Positions 1-35,000 of a stretch of DNA of 64,000 nucleotides are shown one piece after another. How positions within the stretch are numbered: the first letter of the stretch is position 1; each line of letters starts with the position of its first letter. The notes below the pieces were generated by a model. That model had not been told where the DNA came from. It did not search any database and saw only the letters and a program-made list of their open reading frames with translations. The stretch comes from Bathymodiolus brooksi (taxonomy: Eukaryota; Mollusca; Bivalvia; Mytilida; Modiolidae). The translations under genes and the position numbers were made by a program. The stretch lies in assembly GCA_963680875.1 (NCBI GenBank), contig OY804579.1, positions 12,973,506 through 13,037,505 on the forward strand. Reading direction: 5' to 3'.

Positions 1-22912
<22,912 letters not shown>

Positions 22913-24060
22913 CATTATTAGTGATTTTAGGCATTATAGATCAATTTATTGTTAGATATATATATATATAGCAATATTTGTTGATGTGTTTCTGAAAGTT
23001 TAACTGTGTAAGAATATGTGATATGATTGGGGCCAAAGTATATGGATGGTTCATGTCTGTGTCATTGGCACACCATGACCTACAGATGTGGATCACTATA
23101 TCATATTGTGGGTTTGTTTGTAGTCATTTGGGATTAAAGTGAAATGTTTGCGGGAATTTTTTTTTCATTTTTCTTTTTTTGTCAATTACAACATCAAATA
23201 ACAGTCAGTATAATAGGTCATGTCAGTTAATTTTTTTTATTCACATTCAAAATTTCTCAATTATTTTCAAGTAGATTTTCGTAATTTGTAGGTTTGTCAC
23301 CGATTGGTCACATGAGCTGTGAATCCTGACATAACCCTATGCCAAATATTTTACACGTGAATGGATCACCATATTAAAAAAAAAACAGGAAAAAAGAATC
23401 GACAAATATTTTATTTTAATTTGATAGGTGATATTTAGATGGTGACTTTCTGATAAGAATTATCTTTTTATCTTGGGTCTTTTTATTAGTATTTTTTATT
23501 TGACAGACACTACCATTCTTACCTCAAACTGAGAGTCACACTACCACCAGTCTGCATTTGTGCTTTTTATAGGAGTTGCTGAAAGATTTTAAGATAATTT
23601 TTTCTGTCTCTTTTAATCAATGCAGTTTTCTTATATATATACATTGTTTCACATTTCTCACACTATGTCAATTGAATGATCAAGAACTTTCTACTTTCTT
23701 AGTATTAACATACCATTTAGTGTGTCAGATTTATTTTATACATAAATGCACATGGTTTCAATGGAAGCATTTTTTTGTCTTTTTCAATATAAAATTAAAA
23801 TGTCTGATTATAAAGAAGATATTGCTGTAAAACTTTGTATGAACTCTATAGTGTTTCAATGACAGATATAAAAGTCTATTGTTATAAAGATTACTTTGAA
23901 TTCTTATTGTAGCATTCAGTCAATACAGTTTAATGTATAGTTAAATGATATATGATATTACATACTTACACTGTACAATAAATGCACGTCTTTCACACAT
24001 TTCATATCAGATTATATGACGTATTGTCTCAGCATTGTTTGAATGTGATTTAAAGGTATT
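22913..24060 (+). other. Probable CDS1/2 3' untranslated region with polyadenylation signal candidate
   Basis: AT-rich sequence after the TAA without repeats or coding signal. A canonical AATAAA lies at 23977-23982. Further candidates are near 24473 and at 31852 (TGAATAAAGG), so the real 3' end cannot be fixed from sequence alone. Confidence 0.4.
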
Positions 24061-26160
24061 GTAAGGTTCACATATCTCAAAATAGTGAAAATGATACAAA
24101 ACATTTGGTTAAGAATATTTCCTATAATTAAGAACTTTTATGCATTTTCATTTATGTACATTGATAGAAAAAACTGGCTCCCTATTTTAATATCACTATT
24201 AATATAGAATAATGGTACAGCAACACTTCCACCTTCATAGACTAATAATCACCAAGTTGTTTACCCTCCTGAATGGACTGACATGCTGTTTGAATAAGTT
24301 GACCCATATCTTGGTATTATGATTTGATTGGCCAATAGAGTGAGTCAGTCTTATCTTATTAAACATATGAATACATTTTTGTAAAACAGTAGGAAATTAT
24401 AATAAGTATACATAAAAGCTAGCTGAAATAGCAGAATATAACGAATGAAGCATAAATGAAACAAAATATGAAAATAAAAATTATATAAAAAAGATAACAT
24501 ATTTGTGTCGCAGGGAAGATTATTGTATATTTGTTAAATGGTAGAAGAATGGAAATTTATGTCATTTTTGTCTTTTGGACTAAATTTTATATCTCGCTTC
24601 ACAGGTCTTTTTTTTTTTTATTTAAAACATTAAAAAAAAAATGTAAGTTTAAAATTTTATTTTTAAGAATAAGTTGAAAAAATGTGATAGAACAAAATAT
24701 TATTAGCTGTTATTTTAAACTTTTATTGTAGATATATGTATAGATTTATTAGGATGGCAATATTTATTTTCCTATGGCAACTATTTTGTTTACTTGATTT
24801 GTTTTAGATATGTATATATAGAAAAGTCAATTTGTTTTAGAATTCTGTACATTTAGAAGTTTTTAATATTTTATCACAAAGTTAGCAAAAACTTAAAATT
24901 AAATGAAAAGTTTACTTAATAGTCATGGGGTGGTTTAGCATTCCAACGTGTGTGCTTGCCACAAAACCACATCCTATTATCATATTGTTCAAATGCAAAT
25001 GTTATTGTGAAGTAGAAAGAACATAAATGAGTATAATGTATACTTAAGAATGTAATATTATACACTTATTGACTGGGTATGGGGTAATAGCACTGTTATT
25101 GTCCCCAAGGTACCAACTATTGTCCGAGACAAGGCAGAGGACAACAGTTTGTACAGAGGGGACAATAAAAGTGCTATTACCCGAATATCAAGTCTATAAG
25201 TGTTTTTATTATACTGAACAATTGCAATTCAAAATTATCTACTTTATTAGTGCTTTTTAAAACGAATACATTTTCATGTGTGTGCATTTGAAGAAGAAAT
25301 TAATAGAAAATATTTTGGTAGCTTTCGCGTCCTTCTTCCCTCTGCCGTCTCGGTAGTTTAGCTCGTGCCGTGAAAAAGTCTTGAGTACTTGCATGACGTT
25401 ATTTAATTTAAACCAATGAGATGAATGATTTAGGAAAATCTGGGAAATTTGATTGCTGAAATTACCAGAGAGGGGAATAGTCCTAAAACTATTGACCGGC
25501 ACCACCGAGGGAATAATCATGCAGTTGATTTTAGGATGCAATAGCAAAACTACTGTTTTTATAAAGGAAAAAAGGTACTGAAGTATAATAATTTGCATTA
25601 TGATATAACTGCAGTGCTAGAAGGGTATATACTGACCTTTGACCTTAACAGTTTTTGGGATGAGATGTGATTTGAAGAGTATTAAAACAACCATGCATAA
25701 ATCAGTCTATAACCTCACCATACATTAACAGTAACCTATTGCCTTACAGAGATTCTTTTCATTTTAAATTTGCCCGGTTACCTCAAAAGAGGGGGAGGAC
25801 CCTTTTAGTACCTTGTATTGTAATTCTTATATTGATATTTGATCAGATCTTGCTTTTAATTGAAAATGTCTTTTTATAATTTTTGTGTACACTTATAATT
25901 TTTATATATATTCATTTTACTGATTTTTAATACATTGTATATGTAATACTGTCACTAAAAGATGTTCTGTTTCACAATTGTTCAACCTAATGCATTTTTA
26001 ATTATATCTCTATCAATGCCAACAATGTATTTATTGAATATTCAAATGTGCATTTATCATATTTATGCAAAATTATGTAAGGATTCTGGACCATAATTCA
26101 TCTTTTGTATATCAACAATGTCTTACCTTTTGTATTTGCCAGTTTTATTTCATATATATA
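24060..26160. other. Intergenic DNA, no gene seen
   Basis: AT-rich sequence containing one foldback element (25061-25204). A 113-codon minus-strand frame at 25257-25598 has no recognisable motif and is not supported as a gene. Confidence 0.5.
25061..25204. mobile_element. Foldback element 3
   Basis: The arms ACACTTATTGACTGGGTA..GGTAATAGCACTGTTATTG-TCCCC and the inverse GGGGACAATAAAAGTGCTAT-TACC.. enclose a second, inner palindrome (GGTACCAACTATTGTCC / GGACAACAGTTTGTAC). The apex is GAGACAAGGCAGA. Confidence 0.7.
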
Positions 26161-27400
26161 GTCCGTTTGGCCAGCCTAAAACAGGACTAAAAAATTAATT
26201 AAAAATCAACAGTTCAACTTATTGATTTTTTTTCTTCACACATTTACTTGTATATCATCTACCTACTGGGACAAATAATTTCAGAATTTTGACACTATTT
26301 TCCAAAAAGTTGCCCATTAGGTCTCTTATGTTAAATATTTGTACCAAATGTGGATATGTGCAGAGGGAGTTAGTATGCTTGTTGTAACCAACTTCCAGTG
26401 TAAACTATAACAACAACACCTGTGGTTTTATTTACATTTCACTGTCATGTGATTACCTAATTTGAATATGTCACCAGAACCCAAGCATGCATGAGATGTT
26501 GATTTCACTTTCACCAAGTGACAATTTTGATTTGGCTTCAAAATAATCAAACACTTTTAGTATTAAATCCTGTTTTTCATCCTTTCTATATAAGTATTGG
26601 TAGAGTTCTAAATAAGGGCAGATAATTTTTAATTTGTAAATATTAATTTATGAAAAGACAAAAAAAATGTTGTTTTTTTTCTACCTTTTTTTTTTATATT
26701 TTTTCTATTATATTTAAGAAAAATATATATTAATTACTTGTTTTTTATTATTATGCTTAAATAACATACATAAAACTTGTTTTCATTTTCTAAAAGTATA
26801 CACAAAGCATGGGCTATTTACATGGTATATCTTGTCAATACACATAGACTTACTTTATAACCATGTTCTTTGAGTTCACATACTGGGCTTTAGAAAACAC
26901 CAAAACAAAAGTGATTTTATTTAGAATTTAAAGGCTTGCATTTATACTTTTTACTTTTAAATTTCTAAAATAATTTCCAATAAAATGTAAAAAGTTAGAC
27001 TTTGGGCGAAAATCTTTGGGTTTGTTTATAGAATAACCTATTGTCACTTGAAAGTGAAATGAACATCTCATGCATGCTTGGGTTCTGGCAACATATTCAA
27101 ATAAAGTAATCACATGACAGTGAAATGTAAATAAAACCACAGGTGTTGTTGTTATAGTTTACACTGGAAGTTGGTTACAACAAGCATACTAACTCCCTCT
27201 GCACATATCCACATTTGGTACAAATATTTAACATAGAGACCTAATGGGCAACTTTTTGGAAAATAGTGTCAAAATTCTGAAATTATTTGTCCCAGTAGGT
27301 AGATGATATATAAGTAAATGTGTGAAGAAAAAAAATCAATAAGTTGAACTGTTTATTTTTAATTAACTTTTTAGTCCTGTTTTAGGGTGGTCAAACGGAC
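26161..27400. mobile_element. 1.24-kb non-autonomous element with ~350-bp terminal inverted repeats
   Basis: The left end is GTCCGTTTGGCCAGCCTAAA and the right end is the inverse (..CCTGTTTTAGGGTGGTCAAA-CGGAC). Arms match closely to about 26500 on the left and from about 27050 on the right. TATA flanks both sides (26157-26160, 27401-27404), consistent with a TA or TATA target duplication and hence a Tc1/mariner-like or similar origin. The central ~550 bp encodes nothing recognisable. Confidence 0.75.
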
Positions 27401-27404
27401 TATA

Positions 27405-28610
27405 CATACATGTATTTCTTGATCTTTTCAAAGAATTATGTTCTGTTAATCATTTTTGGAAAATAATATGTGGAAATTAATTTTTGAAAGTCTTTTTTCT
27501 TTTTCCCTTTGTTTTGCTGAATTATTCTCACTAAAAAAAAATATTTTCAATTTTATCTGAATTATGAATGGTCCCATTTATAGTTTCAATAATGTTCCAT
27601 TTAATAATGCCTTTATTCAATAAAGGAACTAGATAGACCTCCCTGTTATGTCTTGCTCTATTGAATATCATCTATTATTACCTTATAAAATTATTTTTCC
27701 ATTATAAATTCAATTAATTATTTTTTGCTATTTTGAACGGAATGCCCGGAGTTTCAATATAAATCAATCCCGGGCAGAAATCAAATGAACTATTGCGGGG
27801 GGAAATTTGTCAAAAAAACTATTGCCTGCTAAATTTTGTCTCTATCCAGTTCCAAAAATTACTCTCATTTTAAAGAAAGATGGTAACACCTGCAGCTGCA
27901 CGGTTTGCAGACATCTGCAAGGATGACATAAACTTTATTCGAAAAAAAAAATTGGGGGCAAAAAAATCAAAAATTTATAGAATTCTGAAAACTGCCTAAG
28001 TATTTCATGCATTTAAATGTAAAATCAAGGTAATTTTTTTTTACCGAGGTTGACTAATTTATCATGCAAGGTACATAGTTTTTCACAAAAAAAATTAATT
28101 TGTGTTAATAATTTTATAAGGTAATAAAACAGTTATTTAATGCATATGAGGGCAATAGACCAGAAAATTTTGCCCTCGGTATCAGAGGGCAAAATATTCT
28201 GGTCTGTTGCTCTCATATGCATTAAATGAATGTATATTGTCTCCTATGTGCAAGAACAATCAAAAACATGCTCATATTTTGATCCAAGTTTCAATTCCAC
28301 ATTTTTTAATCATTCGACTAGAGAATCCCGGTGGACACATTTAATTTATTCTGTCAAAAGTATAACTAAGCTAATCCTTATAACTGATGTGGGTGGGCTA
28401 TGTACATTTATGTTAATATTTTAATAATATTATAATACAATATATACAGGATATTTTATATATTTGGTTTGTTTGTCGTAAGATAGATACAAAATGGTGC
28501 AATATTTATGTAAAGTTAAACTTATAAAATGTATAGAACCTGATGATGTATACATACAATATATAACTTACCATAATACACTACATTTTCAGACTTGACC
28601 TATTTTTATT
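27405..28610. other. Intergenic DNA, no gene seen
   Basis: AT-rich sequence with one foldback element at 28135-28227. No supported coding region. Confidence 0.45.
28135..28227. mobile_element. Foldback element 4
   Basis: A 93-bp hairpin with arms ATTTAATGCATATGAGGGCA.. and the inverse. The apex is TTTTGCCCTC-ggtatca-GAGGGCAAAA. Confidence 0.75.
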
Positions 28611-28611
28611 A

Positions 28612-28872
28612 CGGGCAGTCGTGGCCATGATCGTATGGTAGTTGGATATATAACTACCTATGCAATCAGTGCCTATCACCACTAACATTGTGAGTTTGAA
28701 TCCCGCTCAGGCGAGGTGTACTTGATTCAACATTATGAGATAAAGTTTGTCAGTGATTAATGGCAGGTCAGTGGTTTTCTTCTTGTACTCTGGTTTCCTC
28801 TACCAATAAAACTGACTGCCACGATATAACTGAAATATTTTTGAAAGTGGCATTAAACACCATAAACCAAGT
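28612..28872 (+). repeat. SINE, family I, with 33-bp target-site duplication
   Basis: A complete tRNA-derived head (GTGGCCATGATCGTATGGTA; GAGTTTGAATCCCGCTC), body and AAACACCATAAACC tail. Flanks 28579-28611 and 28873-28905 are the same 33 bases, beginning CACTACATTTTCAG. This marks the insertion and its exact borders. Confidence 0.88.
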
Positions 28873-29069
28873 CACTACATTTTCAGACTTGACCTATTTT
28901 TATTAAGGACATGGTACACCTCAATACAGGGTAAAGAGTCAAACTGACCAATCTTACTGGTTTTAGGCACACTGATTACATAGACAGATAAGTATACAGT
29001 GTCATGTAGTCAATGCCACACAGGTCCTATATTACAATGGGCGATCATTACGTTAACTTTATCGTTTTT

Positions 29070-29192
29070 CAGTGACTTGCGACAGGTCGGTAGTTTTCTC
29101 CGGGTATTCCAGTTTCCTCCACCAATAAAACTGACCGCCACGATATAACTGAAATATTGTTGAAAGTGGCGTTAAACACTATAAACCAACCA
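29070..29192 (+). repeat. 5'-truncated SINE, family I
   Basis: Contains TCAGTGACTTGCGACAGGTC, TCCTCCACCAATAAAACTG and GAAAGTGGCGTTAAACAC, with tail (AACC)n. The tRNA-like head is absent. Confidence 0.75.
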
Positions 29193-29216
29193 ACCATTAA
29201 CTTTATCAGTTGATAT

Positions 29217-29363
29217 AGATTATCCTTCTGTCACCAGTAGGTTACAATATTTCCCCACTCAAGATAGTTAATGCTCGATCTGTAATGAGAGTTTTGATAT
29301 TTGAAAATTTAACTATCAAGAGTGGAGAAATATGACAATCCACTGGTAGCAGAAGAATAATCT
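29217..29363. mobile_element. Foldback element 5
   Basis: Arms AGATTATCCTTCTGTCACCA.. and the inverse TGGTAGCAGAAGAATAATCT close over TAGTTAA/TTAACTA. The loop is about 40 bp, longer than in the other hairpins. Confidence 0.6.
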
Positions 29364-29581
29364 GTTTCTCCAATGACCGAAACGTCACAAAATATGTTTA
29401 AGTTGTTAATTTCCATCATTAATGACTGTGGAAAGGAATTGACAGAAGTTTAACCACTGTCAGAATTAGAAATAGTATGAAAATTTAACTAACTGGTTAA
29501 ACACCTGAAAAATAGGAGAAAAGGTATATTTGTTTGTGAGAAGAGACAATATTATTTTAATAGAACAAAATGCTACTTTTT

Positions 29582-31342
29582 AGCTCACCTGGCCATAGGC
29601 CATGTGAGCTTTTGTCATGGGTAATCGTCCGTCCGTTAGCTTTTCACATTTAAATCTTCTTCTCTGAAACCGCTGAACAGAAATCAGCCAAACTTGCCAG
29701 AAATGTTCACTGGATGGTCCTCTACCAGATTTGTGTTTTTGGTGCTGATTTGAAATCCAACATGGCTGCCAGGGTCCATAATGTGTTCTCATTGGCTGAA
29801 ATTTTAAAAATCTTCTTGTCAGAAACCACTAAGTCAATTGAATTGTGACTTTGCAGGAATGATCATTGGGTGGTCCTGTACTAAAATTGTGAATCGTTTG
29901 CCGATCGGAAATTCAAGATGGCCGCCATGACTCGACTTAGTTTAACATAGGACCCTATGGGAATTTCACATTTTCATCTTTTTTTCTGAAACCACAAAAC
30001 AGATTTGAATCAAACTTGGCAGAAATGTTCATTGGATGGTCATATACAAGATTTTTGTTTTTGGCGCTGATCGGAAATCCAACATGGCTGCCAGGGCCCA
30101 TAATGTGTTCTGATTGGTTGAAATTTTAAAAATCTTCTTGTTAGAAACCACTAAGCCAATTGAATTGTGACTTTGCAGGAATGATCATTGGGTGGTCCTG
30201 TACTAAAATTGTGAATCGTTTGCCGATCGGAAATTCAAGATGGCCGCCATGACTCGACTTAGTTTAACATTGGACCCTATGGGAATTTCACATTTTCATC
30301 TTTTTTTCTGAAACCACAAAACAGATTTGAATCAAACTTGGCAGAAATGTTCATTGGATGGTCCTCTACCAGATTTGTGTTTTTGGCGCTGATCGGAAAT
30401 CCAACATGGCTGCCAGGGCCCATAATGTGTTCTGATTAGTCGAAATTTAAAAAATCTTCTTGTTAGAAACCACTAAGCCAATTGAATTGTGACTTTGCAG
30501 GAATGATCATTGGATGGTCCTGTACTAAAATTGTGAATCGTTTGCTGATCGGAAATTCAAGATGGCCGCCATGACTCGACTTAATATTAACATAGGACCC
30601 TATGGAAAAAATGTTTAAAAGTCTTCTCCTCTGAAACCAGTAAGTCAGTTTAAAGCAAACATGGGATGAATGGTCCTTAGGTGGTCAACTTTCAAAATTA
30701 TGTCCTGTGACCCCGACCTCCATCCAAGATGGCAACCATCAGCGAACATAGTTTTAACATAGGACCCTATGGGAAATATATTTAAAAATCTTCTTCTCTG
30801 AAACCAGTAAGCCAATTTAAAGCAAACATGGCATGGATGGTCCTTAAGTGGTCAATTTTCAAAATTGTGTCCAGTGACCCTGACCTCCATCCAAGATGGC
30901 CACCTTCAGCAGACATACTGTAGTTTTAACATAGGACCCTATGGGAAAAATGTTTTAAAATCTTCTCCTCTGAAACTAATAAGCCAATATAGCAAACATG
31001 TCATCGATGGTCCTTAGGTGGTCAACTTCCAAAATTGTGTTCAGTGATCCCGATCTCGGTTCAAAATGGCTGCCGTCAGCAGACATAGTTTTATCATAGG
31101 ACCCTATGGGAAAATTGTTTAAAAGTCTTCTCTTCTGAAACCAGTCAGCCAATTTAAAGCAAACATGGCATGGATGGTCCTTGGGTAGTATACTTTCAAA
31201 ATTGTGTCCGGTGACCACGACCTCCATCCAAGATGGCTGCCATGAGCAGACATAGTTTTAACATAGAACCCTATGGCAGTATGGGATTTGAATAGTAACT
31301 TAGATGTATTCAGCATGCAGACATTCTCACCTGAGCCTCTAG
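29582..31342 (+). mobile_element. TTAGCTCACCT element (copy 4), longest simple copy
   Basis: The head TTTTTAGCTCACCTGGCC is followed by three copies of a block with TTCATTGGATGGTC and AAATTCAAGATGGCCGCC. The same five right-hand units as copy 3 come next, then CACCTGAGCCTCTAGTTT with CTAG at 31339-31342. The CAGGTGAGCGATACAGG part of the 3' end is deleted. Compared with copy 3 it has gained about 600 bp by unit amplification. Confidence 0.7.
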
Positions 31343-32022
31343 TTTATAATTAATTTAAATCATATATAATAATATCTACATTTTTAAAGCTTTTATAACT
31401 TAATCTATTCTTATAAAAATTACCTTTTTGGAAAGATTGAGTGACGAGTAGAAATGTTTTGGTCTCATAACACCTGTATATGATTAGAACACCTGAATAT
31501 GATTATATGTGTGTGTTAATTTTGGACTCGGAACACCTGTATATGACTATATTTGTGTGTTAACTTTGGACTGAGAACACCTGTATATATTATATGTGTG
31601 TGTTAACTGACTTTTGTTAGGGTCATAAATGATTATGTATAAATGAAAATGTAACTGTTTATCTTCTGACTAGTCATCAGTGTTATTAGAGAAAATTATT
31701 TCAGTTAATGTAGAAATCCTTTCTAAATAAATTATTTCCCTTTTCTTTCCTTTTTTGTCATAAATTTATAATTTCATATTTTTAATTGCTTCATTTCTTA
31801 CATTAAACCTTTTGTTTATTTAATATTTATAGATGTTTTACACTCTGTCCTGAATAAAGGAATTTAAATCATGATCATGTATTCGTTATTTTATTTAGTC
31901 TGCTCAGAAAACAAAATTTGACTGGCCTGGGTTTTATATTATATGGGAAGTCTATTACATGTATTTGGATATTCATGACTGATTGATATTAAATCTGTTA
32001 AAAGTATCAGTTATGATTTTTT
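31343..32022. other. Intergenic DNA, no gene seen
   Basis: AT-rich. Contains three imperfect copies of an AACACCTGTATATGA..TATGTGTGTGTTAA motif near 31460-31610 and an AATAAA at 31852. Confidence 0.45.
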
Positions 32023-35000
32023 TGTCTAAAGAGTAATGGTCTTTAACCAACATATTCTACCTTCCTAACTAGTAGTCAGTTAACTACAAGCATTCATTGA
32101 CCCTGCTATTGTACTGTCTAAAGAGTAATGGTCTTTAACCAACAGATTCTACCTTCCTAACTAGTAGTCAGTTAACTACAAGCATTCATTGACTCTGCTA
32201 CTGTACTGCCTAAAGAGTAATAATGGTCTTTAACCAACAGATTCTACCTTCCTAACTAGTAGTCAGTTAACTACAAGCATTCATTGACTCTGCTATTGTA
32301 CTGTCTAAAGAGTAATGGTCTTTAACCAACAGATTCTACCTTCCTAACTAGTAGTCAGTTAACTACAAGCATTCATTGACTCTGCTATTGTATTCTACCT
32401 TCCTAACTAGTAGTCTGTTAACTACAAGCATTCATTGACTCTGCTACTGTACTGCCTAAAGAGTAATAATGATCTTTAACCAACAGATTCTACCTTCCTA
32501 ACTAGTAGTCAGTTAACTACAAGCATTCATTGACTCTGCTATTGTACTGTCTAAAGAGTAATGGTCTTTAACCAACAGATTCTACCTTCCTAACTAGTAG
32601 TCAGTTAACTACAAGCATTCATTGACTCTGCTATTGTACTGTCTAAAGAGTAATAATGGTCTTTAACCAACAGATTCTACCTTCCTAACTAGTAGTCAGT
32701 TAACTACAAACATTCATTGATCCTGTTATTGTTCTGTCTAAAGAGTAATGGTCTTTAACCAACAGATTCTACCTTCCTAACTAGTAGTCAGTTAACTACA
32801 AGCATTCATTGACTCTGCTATTGTACTGTCTAAAGAGTAATGGTCTTTAACCAACAGATTCTACCTTCCTAACTAGTAGTCAGTTAACTACAAGCATTCA
32901 TTGACTCTGCTACTGTACTGCCTAAAGAGTAATAATGGTCTTTAACCAACAGATTCTACCTTCCTAACTAGTAGTCAGTTAACTACAAGCATTCATTGAC
33001 TCTGCTATTGTACTGTCTAAAGAGTAATAATGGTCTTTTACCAACAGATTCTACCTTCCTAGCTAGTAGTCTGTTAACTACAAACATTCATTGATCCTGT
33101 TATTGTTCTGTCTAAAGAGTAATGGTCTTTAACCAACAGATTCTACCTTCCTAACTAGTAGTCAGTTAACTACAAGCATTCATTGACTCTGCTATTGTAC
33201 TGTCTAATGAGTAATAATGGTCTTTAACCAACAGATTCTACCTTCCTAACTAGTAGTCAGTTAACTACAAGCATTCATTGATCCTGTTATTGTACTGTCT
33301 AAAGAGTAATAATGGTCTTTAACCAACAGATTCTACCTTCCTAACTAGTAGTCTGTTAACTACAAGCATTCATTGACTCTGCTACTGTACTGCCTAAAGA
33401 GTAATAATGGTCTTTAACCAACAGATTCTACCTTCCTAACTAGTAGTCAGTTAACTACAAGCATTCATTGACTCTGCTATTGTACTGTCTAAAGAGTAAT
33501 GGTCTTTAACCAACATATTCTACCTTCCTAACTAGTAGTCAGTTAACTACAAGCATTCATTGACTCTGCTATTGTACTGTCTAAAGAGTAATAATGGTCT
33601 TTTACCAACAGATTCTACCTTCCTAACTAGTAGTCAGTTAACTACAAACATTCATTGATCCTGTTATTGTTCTGTCTAAAGAGTAATGGTCTTTAACCAA
33701 CAGATTCTACCTTCCTAACTAGTAGTCAGTTAACTACAAGCATTCATTGACTCTGCTATTGTATTCTACCTTCCTAACTAGTAGTCTGTTAACTACAAGC
33801 ATTCATTGACTCTGCTACTGTACTGCCTAAAGAGTAATAATGATCTTTAACCAACAGATTCTACCTTCCTAACTAGTAGTCAGTTAACTACAAGCATTCA
33901 TTGACTCTGCTATTGTACTGTCTAAAGAGTAATGGTCTTTAACCAACAGATTCTACCTTCCTAACTAGTAGTCAGTTAACTACAAGCATTCATTGACTCT
34001 GCTATTGTACTGTCTAAAGAGTAATAATGGTCTTTAACCAACAGATTCTACCTTCCTAACTAGTAGTCAGTTAACTACAAACATTCATTGATCCTGTTAT
34101 TGTTCTGTCTAAAGAGTAATGGTCTTTAACCAACAGATTCTACCTTCCTAACTAGTAGTCAGTTAACTACAAGCATTCATTGGCTCTGCTATTGTACTGT
34201 CTAAAGAGTAATGGTCTTTAACCAACAGATTCTACCTTCCTAACTAGTAGTCAGTTAACTACAAGCATTCATTGACTCTGCTACTGTACTGCCTAAAGAG
34301 TAATAATGGTCTTTAACCAACAGATTCTACCTTCCTAACTAGTAGTCAGTTAACTACAAGCATTCATTGACTCTGCTATTGTACTGTCTAAAGAGTAATA
34401 ATGGTCTTTTACCAACAGATTCTACCTTCCTAACTAGTAGTCTGTTAACTACAAACATTCATTGATCCTGTTATTGTTCTGTCTAAAGAGTAATGGTCTT
34501 TAACCAACAGATTCTACCTTCCTAACTAGTAGTCAGTTAACTACAAGCATTCATTGACTCTGCTATTGTACTGTCTAATGAGTAATAATGGTCTTTAACC
34601 AACAGATTCTACCTTCCTAACTAGTAGTCAGTTAACTACAAGCATTCATTGATCCTGTTATTGTACTGTCTAAAGAGTAATAATGGTCTTTAACCAACAG
34701 ATTCTACCTTCCTAACTAGTAGTCTGTTAACTACAAGCATTCATTGACTCTGCTACTGTACTGCCTAAAGAGTAATAATGGTCTTTAACCAACAGATTCT
34801 ACCTTCCTAACTAGTAGTCAGTTAACTACAAGCATTCATTGACTCTGCTATTGTACTGTCTAAAGAGTAATGGTCTTTAACCAACATATTCTACCTTCCT
34901 AACTAGTAGTCAGTTAACTACAAGCATTCATTGACTCTGCTATTGTACTGTCTAAAGAGTAATAATGGTCTTTTACCAACAGATTCTACCTTCCTAACTA

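Noticed and set aside
25257..25598. 113-codon minus-strand open frame
   Set aside because: No recognisable motif, low-complexity AT-rich codons and no splice or start context supporting a gene.
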